DNA from: Larix kaempferi
Lineage: Eukaryota > Streptophyta > Pinopsida > Pinales > Pinaceae
Assembly: GCA_027924585.1 (NCBI GenBank)
Contig: BSBM01000140.1
Span: forward strand, 5,534,001-5,598,000
Direction of reading: 5' to 3'
Length of the DNA: 64,000 bases
This document shows positions 33,201 through 44,647 of the stretch, piece after piece. A model generated the notes under the pieces. It did no database searches and was not told the origin of the DNA. It saw only the letters and a list, made by a program, of their open reading frames with translations. How positions within the stretch are numbered: the stretch's first letter is position 1; every line of letters starts with the position of its first letter. Both the position numbers and the translations under genes were made by a program.

Positions 33201-34900
33201 GTTTTAAATTAAATGGGGACAAAAGTATATGGGCCCAAGCCCTTGCGCTCAAGCAACAAAAGCCCATCACACGAGGAGTTACCAAGTCCAAGGTGGGCCA
33301 CACAAGCCAATACACCCAAGTGCCCAATTTTAAAAGCATTCCTTCCGTTTGTTACTTGGTGTATATTAAAAGCAAGAATGCATGTAAGTTCAAGATCTCG
33401 ATTTTCCCTTTACATGTGGGATAATTCCCAGAGGTGGAGAAATAAAAACGCTAAGCTCACGATTTTGGAAGTGCTGGGTGTCCATTTAATCACGCTAGCT
33501 GCGAAGAAGGAGGCTCGGATGTCAAGTAAGGCAGATAAGCCTGTTATTTACAGCCGGGGGAGTCCGCAGCGACCCAGATTTTCTCTTTCTCTATCATATA
33601 CAAGCCGTCTATTACCACCATCACCACAGTCGCCAATAAAGTGCTATCTCTACCTTTAAGAAGTATGATGAAGCAGTTATAAAATTTGTTGTCATGAAAA
33701 GCAAAGGAAAGCGTGTGATGGTTCAGGATAAAGGAGAGGTAGGCACAAAAAATCTAATCCACCGCTACTACAACGTCCATGAATCGTGCTGCTGGCCAGG
33801 CGTGTTGCTCATTTGCAGTGACCATATGGCTGGAGAATGGCTTCCACCCCGTCTCTTTATCCATCCACTTCAGAGCACGGACCATTCCATGGCATGGCTT
33901 TCGGAAAGAAAGATCAGAGGTGGTTGTTGTTGTTGGTTTTCTGGCACGCCAGAAGATATACGCAGTCAAAATTTGTGTTGGGTGCTGTCCCCAACAATGG
34001 TGTCAACTCCTGGACAAAGTAGACCATCAGATAGCGAGAGAGAAGCAAATCAACGGCCCAAGTAAATAGCGCATAGCTAACATGCTCGGAAAATGTCACG
34101 ATTAAAATCGCCGCGGTCTTGTTAGTCATCGTGCACCTTTCACCAACTAAGATCGAGCAGGGTGCAAATCTACGGCCCAGTACAATAGCGGTGAATTTAC
34201 TTGTGCACCTGTCCAACAAGGCCAAAATCTCCGCCATTTTAAAGGGCTGCACAATTCAACGGCTAGGATTGAGGTGGGGAATAAATCGATGATCGAAGTT
34301 TGTTTCTCTGGCGAAGTTGCAGTGAATTTAGTGACCGGGAAAACAAGCACCCTCGAGCCCGCCCTTGTTTTCCAAGTGGGGGCGTCGATTGTTCTGGAGA
34401 GGGAAGGAGACAGGTATAAAAACCATAGTCGACAATTACTCTAGCGTCCACTGAGCACGTTTTTGGCCAGGAGGGAGCTCCGGATCCATCAAAGAGATAT
34501 AAGAGAAGTACAATGCAAAGGGCTGGTGACAGAATGCACCCAGCAGATCATTCTCAGGAATCAGATTTTCTAGAGGCCGTGATGCAAAGACGTATTTAAA
34601 GCCACCAAATTTCATGTTGCAGCAACAGACAAAGCATTCGGGAAAACAAAGTAGCGAGCAGTAGTTTGTTTGTAATGGAAAGGCTACCTGAAGGCCTTTA
34701 CATGGGAAGCAGCATCCAAGGCATTTTCATTTCTAGTGGAAGCGTGGTCAGCTTGTGAATAATGGTCGTGGCTATTTCTTCTTCTTTCGCCTTTCACAAC
34801 TCCCCTGAAAACGCTCAAAGTCTCAAGTATTTATAAGTAAATATTCATACTGTCTTGGGGTTTTTTAGGAACCATGATCGAAGGCAAAGCTGCAAATCCC
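33200..34900. other. GC-richer segment inside gypsy-type element, origin unknown
   Basis: Base composition is visibly richer in G and C than the rest of the element, with CG dinucleotides (for example around 34110 and 34350-34390). It contains several overlapping short frames, none with a domain I recognise, and a TATA-like TATAAAAA at 34415-34422. It has no gag or pol similarity. It may be captured host DNA or part of the family's usual non-coding interior. Confidence 0.4.
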
Positions 34901-35508
34901 TCATTTTTGCCCACCGTCAGTAAATAATGGGTGCAATTGAAACAATTAGTTGTAAAGAAGAATGATGGCTACATAAGGAGTGGTGGAATCACACCGGCAT
35001 CGTCAAAGCATACATTAGTTGAAAAATTTCAGGATCAAGAAGATATCAAAACAGCAGTGCTCTCCATACGAGCTGCAGGGATGAGGGAGTAATGCGCTAT
35101 AGAGTAAATACAGATGAGTATTGTCATAAGATGGCAGGGCAATTGGCTAAAAAAAAAATAAAATTTAAAGACTATAGATGCCAAATTTGCAGATATAGTG
35201 GAAATTCCAGGTGAGAAGAATGAGTTTTCGGCAGTGGTTGTTAAAGCTTTGATGGCATTAAAACATGGATTGAAAACATGGCCTATTCAAAGAGGTGGCC
35301 TGTTGGTTTTTTTTCAGCAGAAGAGGTTGTTTCAGCATCATACGAGGCTTAGTTGCAGAATTAGAAGGGCTAGCGGGTTATAGAGTTCAAGAGTAGGCCA
35401 GGTTGCAGTTTTCAGTTGAAGTTGGGAGCAGCCCAATGGATCAGGCACTTGGTCTACGGGGTTCTTTGCTACCTCGCAAGGAGGACAGTATCCCCGATTG
35501 GAGCCAGT
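34901..35508. other. 3' non-coding interior of gypsy-type element
   Basis: No gene. It ends 'gattggagccagt' just before the 3' LTR; a clear polypurine tract is not visible, although 'cgcaaggaggacag' at about 35475 may be the relic. Confidence 0.45.
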
Positions 35509-37064
35509 TGTTAACACTAGATTTGTGCTAATTATTTTGAGAGGTAAAGGAGTCCATACCTATGGAGAAATGGACAAAGTTTAAATTCCTTGAGCCATAT
35601 GACCATTAAACATGGAAACAAGCTTTTCAAGCATTCATTCCTAAGTCTTTGATGAAATAATGCTAGGTTGAATATTGAAATCACATGGATGGATTAGCAT
35701 CAGCATCCAAATCAGCACTTAAATCAGAATTCAAACTTCCAAAGTCCCGAAAATTTGAATATTAAACTCAATGAGATTTTATGAGAAGGCATGCATTGTT
35801 TTTGACTGGAAATGACTGTTTTAGTCATCGTTTTGGAGAAGTTGTTTCTGCCAAACCGGGAGGAATTTTTGTAAACGGAGAGAGGTTTTTGTTCATAACG
35901 CGTAAATATACAATAACCTCTCTCAGAATTTACACAAGTGTCATAGGTTGGGAGAACCAAGGAGATCTTCACAGGGTAATTTTCCGGTTTTCGCATTTTC
36001 TGCGTGAGTCATCATTTTCCGGAGAAGATCCTAGCCAGCTGGAGGGGAATCTGAGGAAACTGAAAGAGGTTTTTCTTCAACATGGAAAAATATACAAAAT
36101 AATCTTTCTGTTTTTACACAGCTATCACGGTTTTGGACATACAGCCATCGCACCGAGAGGCATTTTTTAGCAGTCCGCGGCCAAAACTGTTTAAGATTTG
36201 TTGAAATCGACTCCTAGGTTGTTGAATCTTCTTCCATAGGTGTCAAATATTGTTGTAACAACTTTTTACTAAGATATCTCGACCCTAGGGATGAATAGAT
36301 CTATAAATTGAATGTAATAGAAGAAGAATAGGTTGGAAAATCAAATGGTTGAGGCCTTGGGAGAGCTCTGCTCTGTTCTGAAACATTTTCTTGAATAAAT
36401 TGCAGTGTCTAAAGCTGGATTTCGACTAGATTCTTGTGTAATTGGTCTAGTAGTCTGTCACTTCTTTTTCTTATGTGAATTTGTGCTTCTTTCTTTGTTA
36501 TTTCAATCTGTAATATTCCTTCATGCTTGAATAAGTGTAGCAGTAGGACAAAATTCATAAACAATGTGCTCTGTTCTTCTCATTTCCACCATTTCACCAT
36601 CAATTTCTACTAAAGTTGGTATAGGATTCATGGTCACATGCCTTATATCAATGGACGTTTCATTCTTCTTCTAACCCACCAATTAAAAATCCCTTTGACT
36701 ACTAGCTGGTTGCTACCCTGCCTCTATTTAGACATCTCATGCAACCGCATTATATTTGTTTTATATTTCATTTTTTGACTCCATTTCCCAATAGTGTTAT
36801 GATTTTCTCTCCAAACAATGTTTAAACTATCTTTGTTTCCAGCATAAATCTGATCTTTTGCATCTGTTTTGATTGAATATCTTGAATATGAAAGATGGTG
36901 TGTTTCTTCATTATTGACAATCTTGATGATTTCTAGTTTTTTCATGAGTTTATAGAGAGAGCCCTCTCTACTTGTGTTAGGTCAGAAGCATAAGCCAAAG
37001 ATTGGTTAGAAGTTACCCCAGACTGCCGTCTCCACAACCTAGGGGGTCATTTTGGGTGTTAACA
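35509..37064 (+). repeat. 3' LTR of the gypsy-type element
   Basis: 1556 bp, TGTTAACACTAG...GTGTTAACA, colinear with 29245-30799 and followed by the target duplication. Confidence 0.93.
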
Positions 37065-37069
37065 CCATG

Positions 37070-38960
37070 GATGGTCTTCAAGGATCATAAAAAAATTTAG
37101 GGTTGAAAGACAATGTCTTGAGCCATAACATTTTTTGTAGAGCTCATGGGCCATGCATGGGGCTACAACAACCACATAGGAAATTAGTAGGAAATATCAT
37201 CCCACGTGCATTATGGTGGTGATTTTGAGGTTCTCCTCATTATGAGGATGGTACCCACATGGTACCTAGGGTAAACTAGATTCCATAACAAATCAAGGCT
37301 TTGTCAACATTCTCATTAAGGGATCAACATGTCACTTACAATAATTGAACTTGCATGGGAAGAATAACACTCCTCACAAATTCACAATTGCCTGGACCAT
37401 ACCCAAATGACAACTCACATAGTTCCTACTACAATAATCAATCATAAATTTTGTGGCTCTTTCAATGGAAAGGTAACTTTTAGGGTTGGTTTGGTCAAGG
37501 AAACTCACATGACCATTCAAAACCACTTCACTTAATTGAGTGGTACATGGATAACCCCTTTGCTCTTTCTTTCTCCCTACATGTTTTATGCACTTTTTCT
37601 AGATCCTTAGAGCAGAATTTAAACTCCACTCTTTGGAATATAGGAAATGGGCTCTAAACTTTCTATTTATGCCTTTATAATATGAAGGGAAAAGCATGCA
37701 CTGATTTTTGTTGTACCCTTTGCATAATGGGCCCATTTATCCTCTTTCCATGTCAGTTTTGACAAAATTTGGTCTATATCAACATTATCACTTCTATTGT
37801 TTATGAAGAAAAGAGTATTTGTGTACATAGGCTCAGTCTATTTGCTATTTTATTCTTAATAAGTTTGCACACTACATAAATTTCTCAATATCATTGCATG
37901 AATTAGGTTAGACTCGAGTGGTTGTTCGTTTTTAATTTTAGTAGGATCTTAAATGGTTCTTAGAAATTTGAACCCGTATTAACTCTGGTTTTCTATTTTT
38001 AGATTTATTCTACATCAAAAATATATATACATGAAGTGTTATAGACTACACTCTTGCTTTCATGAGTGAAACCTTGGACATGGTTCATGATAAATGTGAT
38101 CCAACTCTAAATATTGGATTCATTGATATTATTGCTTCAAGAGAGTTCCATTGGATTTACAATGGCCTTGAATTTGAAAGTTAGTATCATTTTCCTGTAA
38201 TAATTATGATATGTTTCTCGACTATGAATCCTACGAGTCCTACAAAGGGAATATTTGGAATATGAGTGAGTTGTGTTGTTTATTTCAATTTTTATCACAC
38301 CATGGATAGTCTTTAGGGATTATAAGATGTTTTAGGGTTGAATATCAAGATATTGAGCCATAATTTTTTTTTGTAGAGTTCACGGGCCATGCGCGGGGCC
38401 ACAACAACCACATAGGAAATTAGTAGGAAATCTCATCCCACGAGTGCAAAATGGTGGTGATTTTGAGGTTTTCCACATTAGAGGTTAGTTTTAGCGCCTA
38501 AGACATGGTTTGGTGCCAAGATATAGGTTGTTTGGACATAACATTTGTCCTTGAGTCTCATGGGCCATGTGTTGGGCCTCAAGCTGCCATACTTTGGCAT
38601 GTGAGAGGGATATGGTGCTCATTTAAAGCTCTGGGATGCTAAATGGGGTTCTCATTTCCCAGGTCCAATGCCAAAAGACAAAGTTTTACACCAACATTTT
38701 CCTCTATGGCTCGTAGGAAATGTGTAGGTCCTTAGCTATCATATAAGCCCTAGATAGGAAATTTTTAACCTGTAAGAGGAATACAGTGGCCATATCATGA
38801 TTTGTAACACTAAGGATGGTTGTTATGAACAAAGACTTAAATTGAGGCTCTAAGTTGTTACCAATTCCATATAGGGCTCATGGTCCATGCACAGTCTTCT
38901 ATGCCATCACATAGAGCTTCTATAAGGAATATTTAGAATTCCTGGGTTGTATCCACCCAC
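37070..38960. repeat. Decayed ~170-bp tandem repeat, right part
   Basis: It continues the array of 28720-29239. Units anchored on 'cataacattt' or a variant occur near 37130, 38360, 38536, 38691 and 38860, spacing about 155-176 bp in the right cluster. 'gggccatg' and 'ggccacaacaaccacatag' are shared between the units at 37150 and 38390. Between about 37260 and 38260 lies sequence with no similarity to the unit and no gene. Confidence 0.6.
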
Positions 38961-40816
38961 TTTATTAAAGGATAATGATTTAGAACCATGTATGTCAATT
39001 TCTGTAACATTTCAGGAGGTGTTGTTTGTCCAACCATGGATGCTACAAACAAAAATAGAACACCTTGACTTTATGAAGTTGCACTTTATCTTCATTATAT
39101 TATCTCACAAAATAATTACCATGTTAACATTATAGGCATAGATGAATTTAGCACATAACTATGCTTCGGGATGGACTTGTCACCAAAGGTCCATAATTGT
39201 ACAATTATGACTGGAAGATATCAAGGTTTTAGGTGGATGCAGTTCAGTCTGACTACTAGTGAGAAATGACATAGTATACTTATGGGAATCAGAGATAGCT
39301 ATAGCCTCATGGGGAGCATCATGCAACATATGCCACAGCCTAATAATTCCATTTTAATACCTTGAATAAATAGACTTTTGACACAATAAAGAAAAACACG
39401 GTTCTTAAATTTTACTTGAGAGTTCATACCTTTCTCACAGAAGTTGTGACTTTCTCTTTCAATAATCCTCCAAACAGTGCTCTCGAATTAGCACTCTACC
39501 CAAAGAGACTCCTCCATTCGTTGTATAAGCATTGAAAAATAAATGGGAAACATTTCAGTTATTTTCCATGTTCAACTCTAATGACAAGGTCGTTCAATCA
39601 AGTTTTTGCAACTTACATCTAATGTCAAAAAGCTCATTTTAAAGTCAAATTTTAAACTCAATATTTCTTGATAATTTGATAAAAGGAAAAAAGTCACAAG
39701 GCCTTGTTTTCTATTGACAAATTGAGCTTAGTATTAAGAGTCTGAAAACAATTTTGTTTCATGCCATGCTATGGTAAATAATGCTATGTTAAATGCTATG
39801 CTATTTTAATTATGCTTTCCAGCAGCTCTGCAGGAACGCCTACTATTTAACTTGGTGATCTCCTTATCCCTAAGGAAGAGTATAGGCTCATCAAAGCATA
39901 TTCAGTAGGGCATAATAACATTACAAATTCTACAATGAAGGATGACAAGTATGATCTTTACAAGATTATTTCGTTGTTGTGCTTGGATGAAAATTAGTGG
40001 ATTTATTCTCTCATTTCTCGCACAATTGCAATTCAAAGGAACATAAATCTCAATCTTGGTATGTGTTCCCTTTGGAAGGTACCAACCCATTTTTTCAAGA
40101 TAAATGTGCATCGTTTACTTGCAGTGAAAACAAGCACAGGGGATGGCAAAAGGAACGTGGAATGGAAGGCCCAACTTTTCTAAGAGACAAAAAATGCTAG
40201 GGTGAAAATTATCTTCCCAGGTCAGTATGAAACATATATTGGTAAACACAAGTAAATGAATATATTCCAGTCAGGCACCCTTTCATCTAAAACCAGTAGA
40301 TAAATCACATACATGATCAAATAGTAACTTTAAATATTGAACATACAAGTAATGCGAAACGACTACACATTAGGCTTTCAAAATGTGCCCAACATTATAT
40401 TGTCAAGCTTACTTGATTGCATTTTACAATTAATTTTTATAAAGGAAATTTTATGGGAATCACTAAATTTTCTTCTTGGAATGGCTTAGAGCTGTATCAG
40501 CAGCTCTCGGTACAGACATTAATCAAACAGGGGAAACATACCCCAAATAAAGTTATTCCTAAAGTAGACCCGGGACTATGTAGAATGAATACGTTTTTTG
40601 TGCACCTCATAATTTTGTGAAGTATGATGTATTTCGGTATCATAAACCATCGTTATAAAGTCTAATGCAAAATCCAAAAAATGAATACCACTAAGCTGTA
40701 AACAAGAATACAAATCCAATTTCGAAAAGAGCAATCAGTTGGCCGAGAATTAAATCGTATCATAGCCATAACAATCTACAGCTGTTGGAGAGTGTTTATA
40801 TGTTGCCATAAATTCC
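38961..40816. other. Spacer without recognisable gene
   Basis: Frames are short and without domains. I see no tandem repeats and no similarity to the elements nearby. Confidence 0.4.
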
Positions 40817-41673
40817 AAAGGGGGGGATTTTGAGTGTGATTTTCATTGATGTCAAAGGATTTCATTAATGACAAAGCATAACAAAAGACATGATGGTAGG
40901 GAAAACTCAGTGAATGGTAAAAGAGTAAAAAAAGGAATAAGAAAGGAAGTGATGACATGGCATGTATGATGATGTGGTATGTGTTATGAGGTTGACAAGA
41001 CATATGATATTGTTCTAGTGCTATCATGAAATCATTGTTACAATTGACATCATTCTGTAAAAATATGGCATGTTGGTGAAAATCTGGAAATTGACAAAGT
41101 GTTGGCGAACTGGTCTAAGTGGCCTTGGGAAAAAGCCCGCCATATCTCATAAGTCAATGATAAAACTTATATGAAAGTATAATGCTATAGATTGTTGAAG
41201 AGGATATCTGACCATGGTCTCATTTATCTAAAAATGTGTTTGATGACAAAGCTATAGGTCTTCCAAAACAGGGTTTCACGTTGTTTTGCACCAGTGCTGG
41301 TATAAATGCCTATGTGGCCATAGGGAAATGCACGCCATAATTTGTATTTGATGGATGAAATTATTATGAGGACAGAGGGACTTGTATTGTTGATTGGTGA
41401 ATCTGACCATATGAGTAGGTTGTCCAAAACGTCTCCGAGGGTGAAGTTATCAGTTTGCCAAAAGTGCATTTGGCTTGATTTGCACGGTTCTAGTAAAATG
41501 CTCGCCAAGGAGAGAGGATGAGGTTTCAGAGGATGAAATTAGCATGGATGGAATCAACATGTTGTCCCCCATGCTTTGGATGCTTCATATTTCCAATATT
41601 GGAAAAATAAAAAAATCACCTTAGTAAACCTAGGTTTGATAAAATTGTGCAAGTGTTAAAACTAGTTCCAAAA

Positions 41674-42056
41674 GGCCATTTGCAAATGCCCACCAAATGT
41701 TGCATTTATGTCAATAAAATCATATAATGACATGATTATGTTCCTTAGTGACCTTCCTATATATACATGGTTTTAGTTTCCTGTTTGGTGGTCACATGTG
41801 TGAGATATAAACCTTCCAAATTGAGAAAAAATATGTTTTCCTGTTAAAAATAAATAAAATATGTCTAAGTGTTAAACACATGAAATCTGAAAGGCCATTT
41901 GGAAATGCACGCCAGAGGCTGTGTTTGCTCCAGTAAAATCATCCAATGGAATGAATATGTTCTCTTGTGATCTGTCCATCCATTCTTGGTCTTAGTTCTC
42001 CATTTGGTGATCACATGTGTGAGATATAAACCTACCAAATTGAAAAAAAATATGGA
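41674..42056. repeat. Direct duplication (~215 bp) inside the 2.5-kb LTR
   Basis: Two diverged copies beginning 'aaggccatttg(c/g)aaatgc' at about 41673 and 41890. They share 'ggtcacatgtgtgagatata' (or a variant), 'aaacct', 'ccaaattgag' and 'aaaaaatatg'. Related shorter pieces with 'ggccttggg'/'ggccataggg' and 'cgccat' occur near 41120 and 41316. Confidence 0.7.
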
Positions 42057-42859
42057 AGGCAAGATAATTTAGGCATTTCCAGAGAACTCCCTCATGCATG
42101 ATAAAAGGAAGAAAATTGTAACTGCAATGAAAATATGAATATGGAGGAGGTTGAATGTTTTATCTATGCTGGAGGGATTATTTAGTAACGAATCTGAAGA
42201 ATGTAAACATTAATATCTGAAGAGTTATGATTAATAAGAAAAGACATGATTGTATAAATTATAAACAAAGATATAAACAAGAATTCTGAGAAACAACATG
42301 TTTATTATTAAAACGGAATTAAAAATCATGAAGCAGATATAAACATAAGTATATTATTCTTAAGCAGAGTATTATTAATAAATTAGAGGGTAAACATACA
42401 TATATTATTCCCATAGCAGAGTAAATTAATATTAATTAAACAAAGAAGGATAAATAAGCTACAGGATTAATTAAACAGAGAAGTATTTTACAAGATTACT
42501 TAAAATAGAGAAGGATTAATAAACAAAGTATGTTAATTAAACAAATAAGTAAAGGGATAAGTTTTGATGAAAATGCATGTTTCGAGAATGAAGAGATGCA
42601 TTTGGTGAAAAGGTTTTAAAGAAGGGACACAATGGTTCAAAAGACATGATGAAAGAAGTATTTAAACGGAAGTTCGAAGTGGAAGAAAGATGGATCTGAG
42701 GTCTAGATTGATGTAGCTTCAAGAAAAATAGAGACTAAGGAAATAAAGGAGATCCAGTAAGAGACTTGAAGGAACATGAAGATCTGAAGGTGTATAGAGA
42801 CCAAAGAAATAAAAAGAAGAACATAGGATTTCTGCTAGGGCAGGCTATAGGCCTGAAAG

Positions 42860-43110
42860 GGGGTTGTAGCCTCCTTCCAGTGGTTGATGGGGGTGTCGAA
42901 GCATCCTTTCAGTAGTATATGATAAACCAGGGGGTCGTAGCCTCCTTCCAGTGGTAGTTGGTAAATAGGGTGTCGAAGCATCCTTTCAGTAATAGCTAAT
43001 AAACCAGGGGGTCGTAGCATCCTTCTAGTAGTAGCTGATAAAAAGGGTGTTGTAGCATCCTTGTCTAATGTAGCAGGTAGAAACCGTGGTGTTGTAGAAT
43101 CATTCATTTG
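42860..43110. repeat. 38-bp minisatellite inside the 2.5-kb LTR
   Basis: Six units anchored on 'tccttccag'/'tcctttcag' at 42872, 42904, 42943, 42981, 43020 and 43058. Two subtypes alternate at first, 'ggtcgtagcctcc' and 'gtgtcgaagcatcc'. It does not code for anything recognisable. Confidence 0.85.
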
Positions 43111-43355
43111 TAGCTGAGAAACTTGGGGATTGAAGTCTCTAGCAAGTTGTAGCTTGCAAAAACAATTGTAAATATAATTTTGCAGTTATAGAAAGTGTTT
43201 GTGGTTTTCCCAATTGGGATTCCATGATAAAAGTTGTGCTCATTGTATTTTGTTGATCCTGTGTGTTAATGAATAAGTTAAAAGTAGTTTTAATTGTTAA
43301 AATTTATCAGCATCGATTCACCCCCCCTCTCTCAGTATTTTCCAATATTCCAACA

Positions 43356-44647
43356 ACCATTAATTGTGCCAATTACATAGTTAATCGTATTCCCACCAAG
43401 GCTCTAAAAGATATCACACCAAAATAAGAATGGGGTATAATTAAACCAAATGTTAGGCACTTCTATATGTTTGGTAGTGAAGCATGGGATCATATTCCTG
43501 ATGAAAAATGGAAATCATTGTGGCCTAAGAGTGAAAAGTACATATTTGTTGTATTTTCCGAAGATGTGAAAGGTTATAGACTTATTCAACCACATTCCAA
43601 TGATATAATTTTTAGAAGAGATGTTAAATTTGATGAAAATATCTCATCTTGCGAGCCTAATTTGACATGTGTACCATCTATGGCCTGTGATCCATCTTGG
43701 ACGCTTGTGCCATCTTCTACTCCCAACTTCCTTGAGAGTGTTCCTACTCCAGCTTCAGTTTATGATGATGACAGTGAAGATGAAAATCTACCTTTGCCTA
43801 CTTATTTTCCTCCAGTTGCACCAACACAACGACTTGCTTGATGGGTGCATAAAACATGTGAAATAGATGTTGACCTTTCCAATGATCCCATATATCAACA
43901 TTAAACATGTTCACAGTTCAAAAGATCCTGTTCTTTGTTGGATTAAGTTTTAGAGCATCATGATCTAGATATATTTGCAAAATCTTCACGCCATCTAGAT
44001 TGGGACGTAGGTATGGATGAAGAATCTCGTTCCTCAATGGAGAATGATGCCTGGGATCTGGTACCTCTTCCGAAAGGGAAAAAAATTGTCATGTGTAAAT
44101 GGTTCTATAGGTCTAACTATATGCATCCAATGGAAGTGTTAAAAGAATGAAGGTAATTTTAGTTTCCAAATGATTTACCCAAGTTGAAGGAATTGCCTAC
44201 AATGAAACCTTTCCCCTGTCGCCAAAATGAACTCCATCCACCTTGTTCTTTCCCTTGTCACTTCACATAAATGGGAGGTCCATCAAATGGGTGTCAAGTC
44301 CGCCTTCTTACATGGGGATTTGCAGGAACAAATGTGCATGGAAGAACCTCCACCCTATGTTAAGAATGACTCTAGCATTTTTTATCACCATAAGAAATAT
44401 ATATCTGGCCTTAAACAAGCTCCTCGAGCCTAATATGCCAAAATGGATGTTCAATATTAGCATATCATACACATTGATTTAAATAGCACTTCATCAAAAA
44501 TATTGTTCATGGTCGTGTTCTTGAAGTGTTGTTTTCCCCTATAGATGATCAAGTTGCATACATCTTCATGAAGTCTCTTACATAAGAGAAGTTTTAAAAA
44601 CTTGAATTTATGTGAGGATTTTAGGAATTTGTCATTAAGGGGGATAT
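43356..44647 (+). pseudogene. Copia family A copy 2, left part
   Basis: Starts inside integrase (NCANYIVNRIPTKAL) and continues with MFGSEAWDHIPDEKW, matching copy 1 (4652-4197 minus) closely. The first half of reverse transcriptase follows, with many stops; the palm motif reads HQMGVKSAFLHG (catalytic Asp to Gly). After about 44447 the sequence jumps to the end of RNase H (VLEVLFSPIDDQVA at about 44515), so roughly 1 kb including YVDD is deleted. It ends in 'cattaagggggatat', where another element inserted. Confidence 0.88.

Larger units (their letters stand above)
29240..37069 (+). mobile_element. Non-autonomous Ty3/gypsy-type LTR element, 7.8 kb
   Basis: 29245-37064 with target duplication CCATG at 29240-29244 and 37065-37069. 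LTRs of 1555 and 1556 bp differ by roughly 9 percent in the part compared by eye. The primer site TGGCGCCGCTGTCGGGGA fits the tRNA-Asp type used by plant gypsy elements of the Athila/Tat kind. The 4.7-kb interior holds a gag-like gene and no protease, reverse transcriptase or integrase. It also contains a more GC-rich, non-retroviral-looking stretch (about 33200-34900). Removing the element rejoins 'tttatcacaccatg' to 'gatggtctt', which matches the intact repeat at about 38294. Confidence 0.92.
40817..43355 (+). repeat. Polypurine tract and ~2.5-kb LTR of a third copia-like family
   Basis: 'aagggggggat' (40817-40827) is followed by a probable LTR starting TGAGTGTGATTTTC at 40831 and ending TTCCAACA at 43355, just after the 'ttcaccccccctctctca' string often seen near the 3' end of LTRs in SIRE-like copia elements. 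No target duplication (GATTT against ACCAT) and no partner LTR are present. It therefore looks like a 3' LTR whose element is lost to the left. The right end abuts copia family A copy 2. Confidence 0.55.

Noticed and set aside
33213-34252. Overlapping frames of 60-148 codons as candidate genes
   Set aside because: Several overlap on both strands, as expected in GC-richer DNA with fewer stops. None has a recognisable domain or a splice-supported extension.
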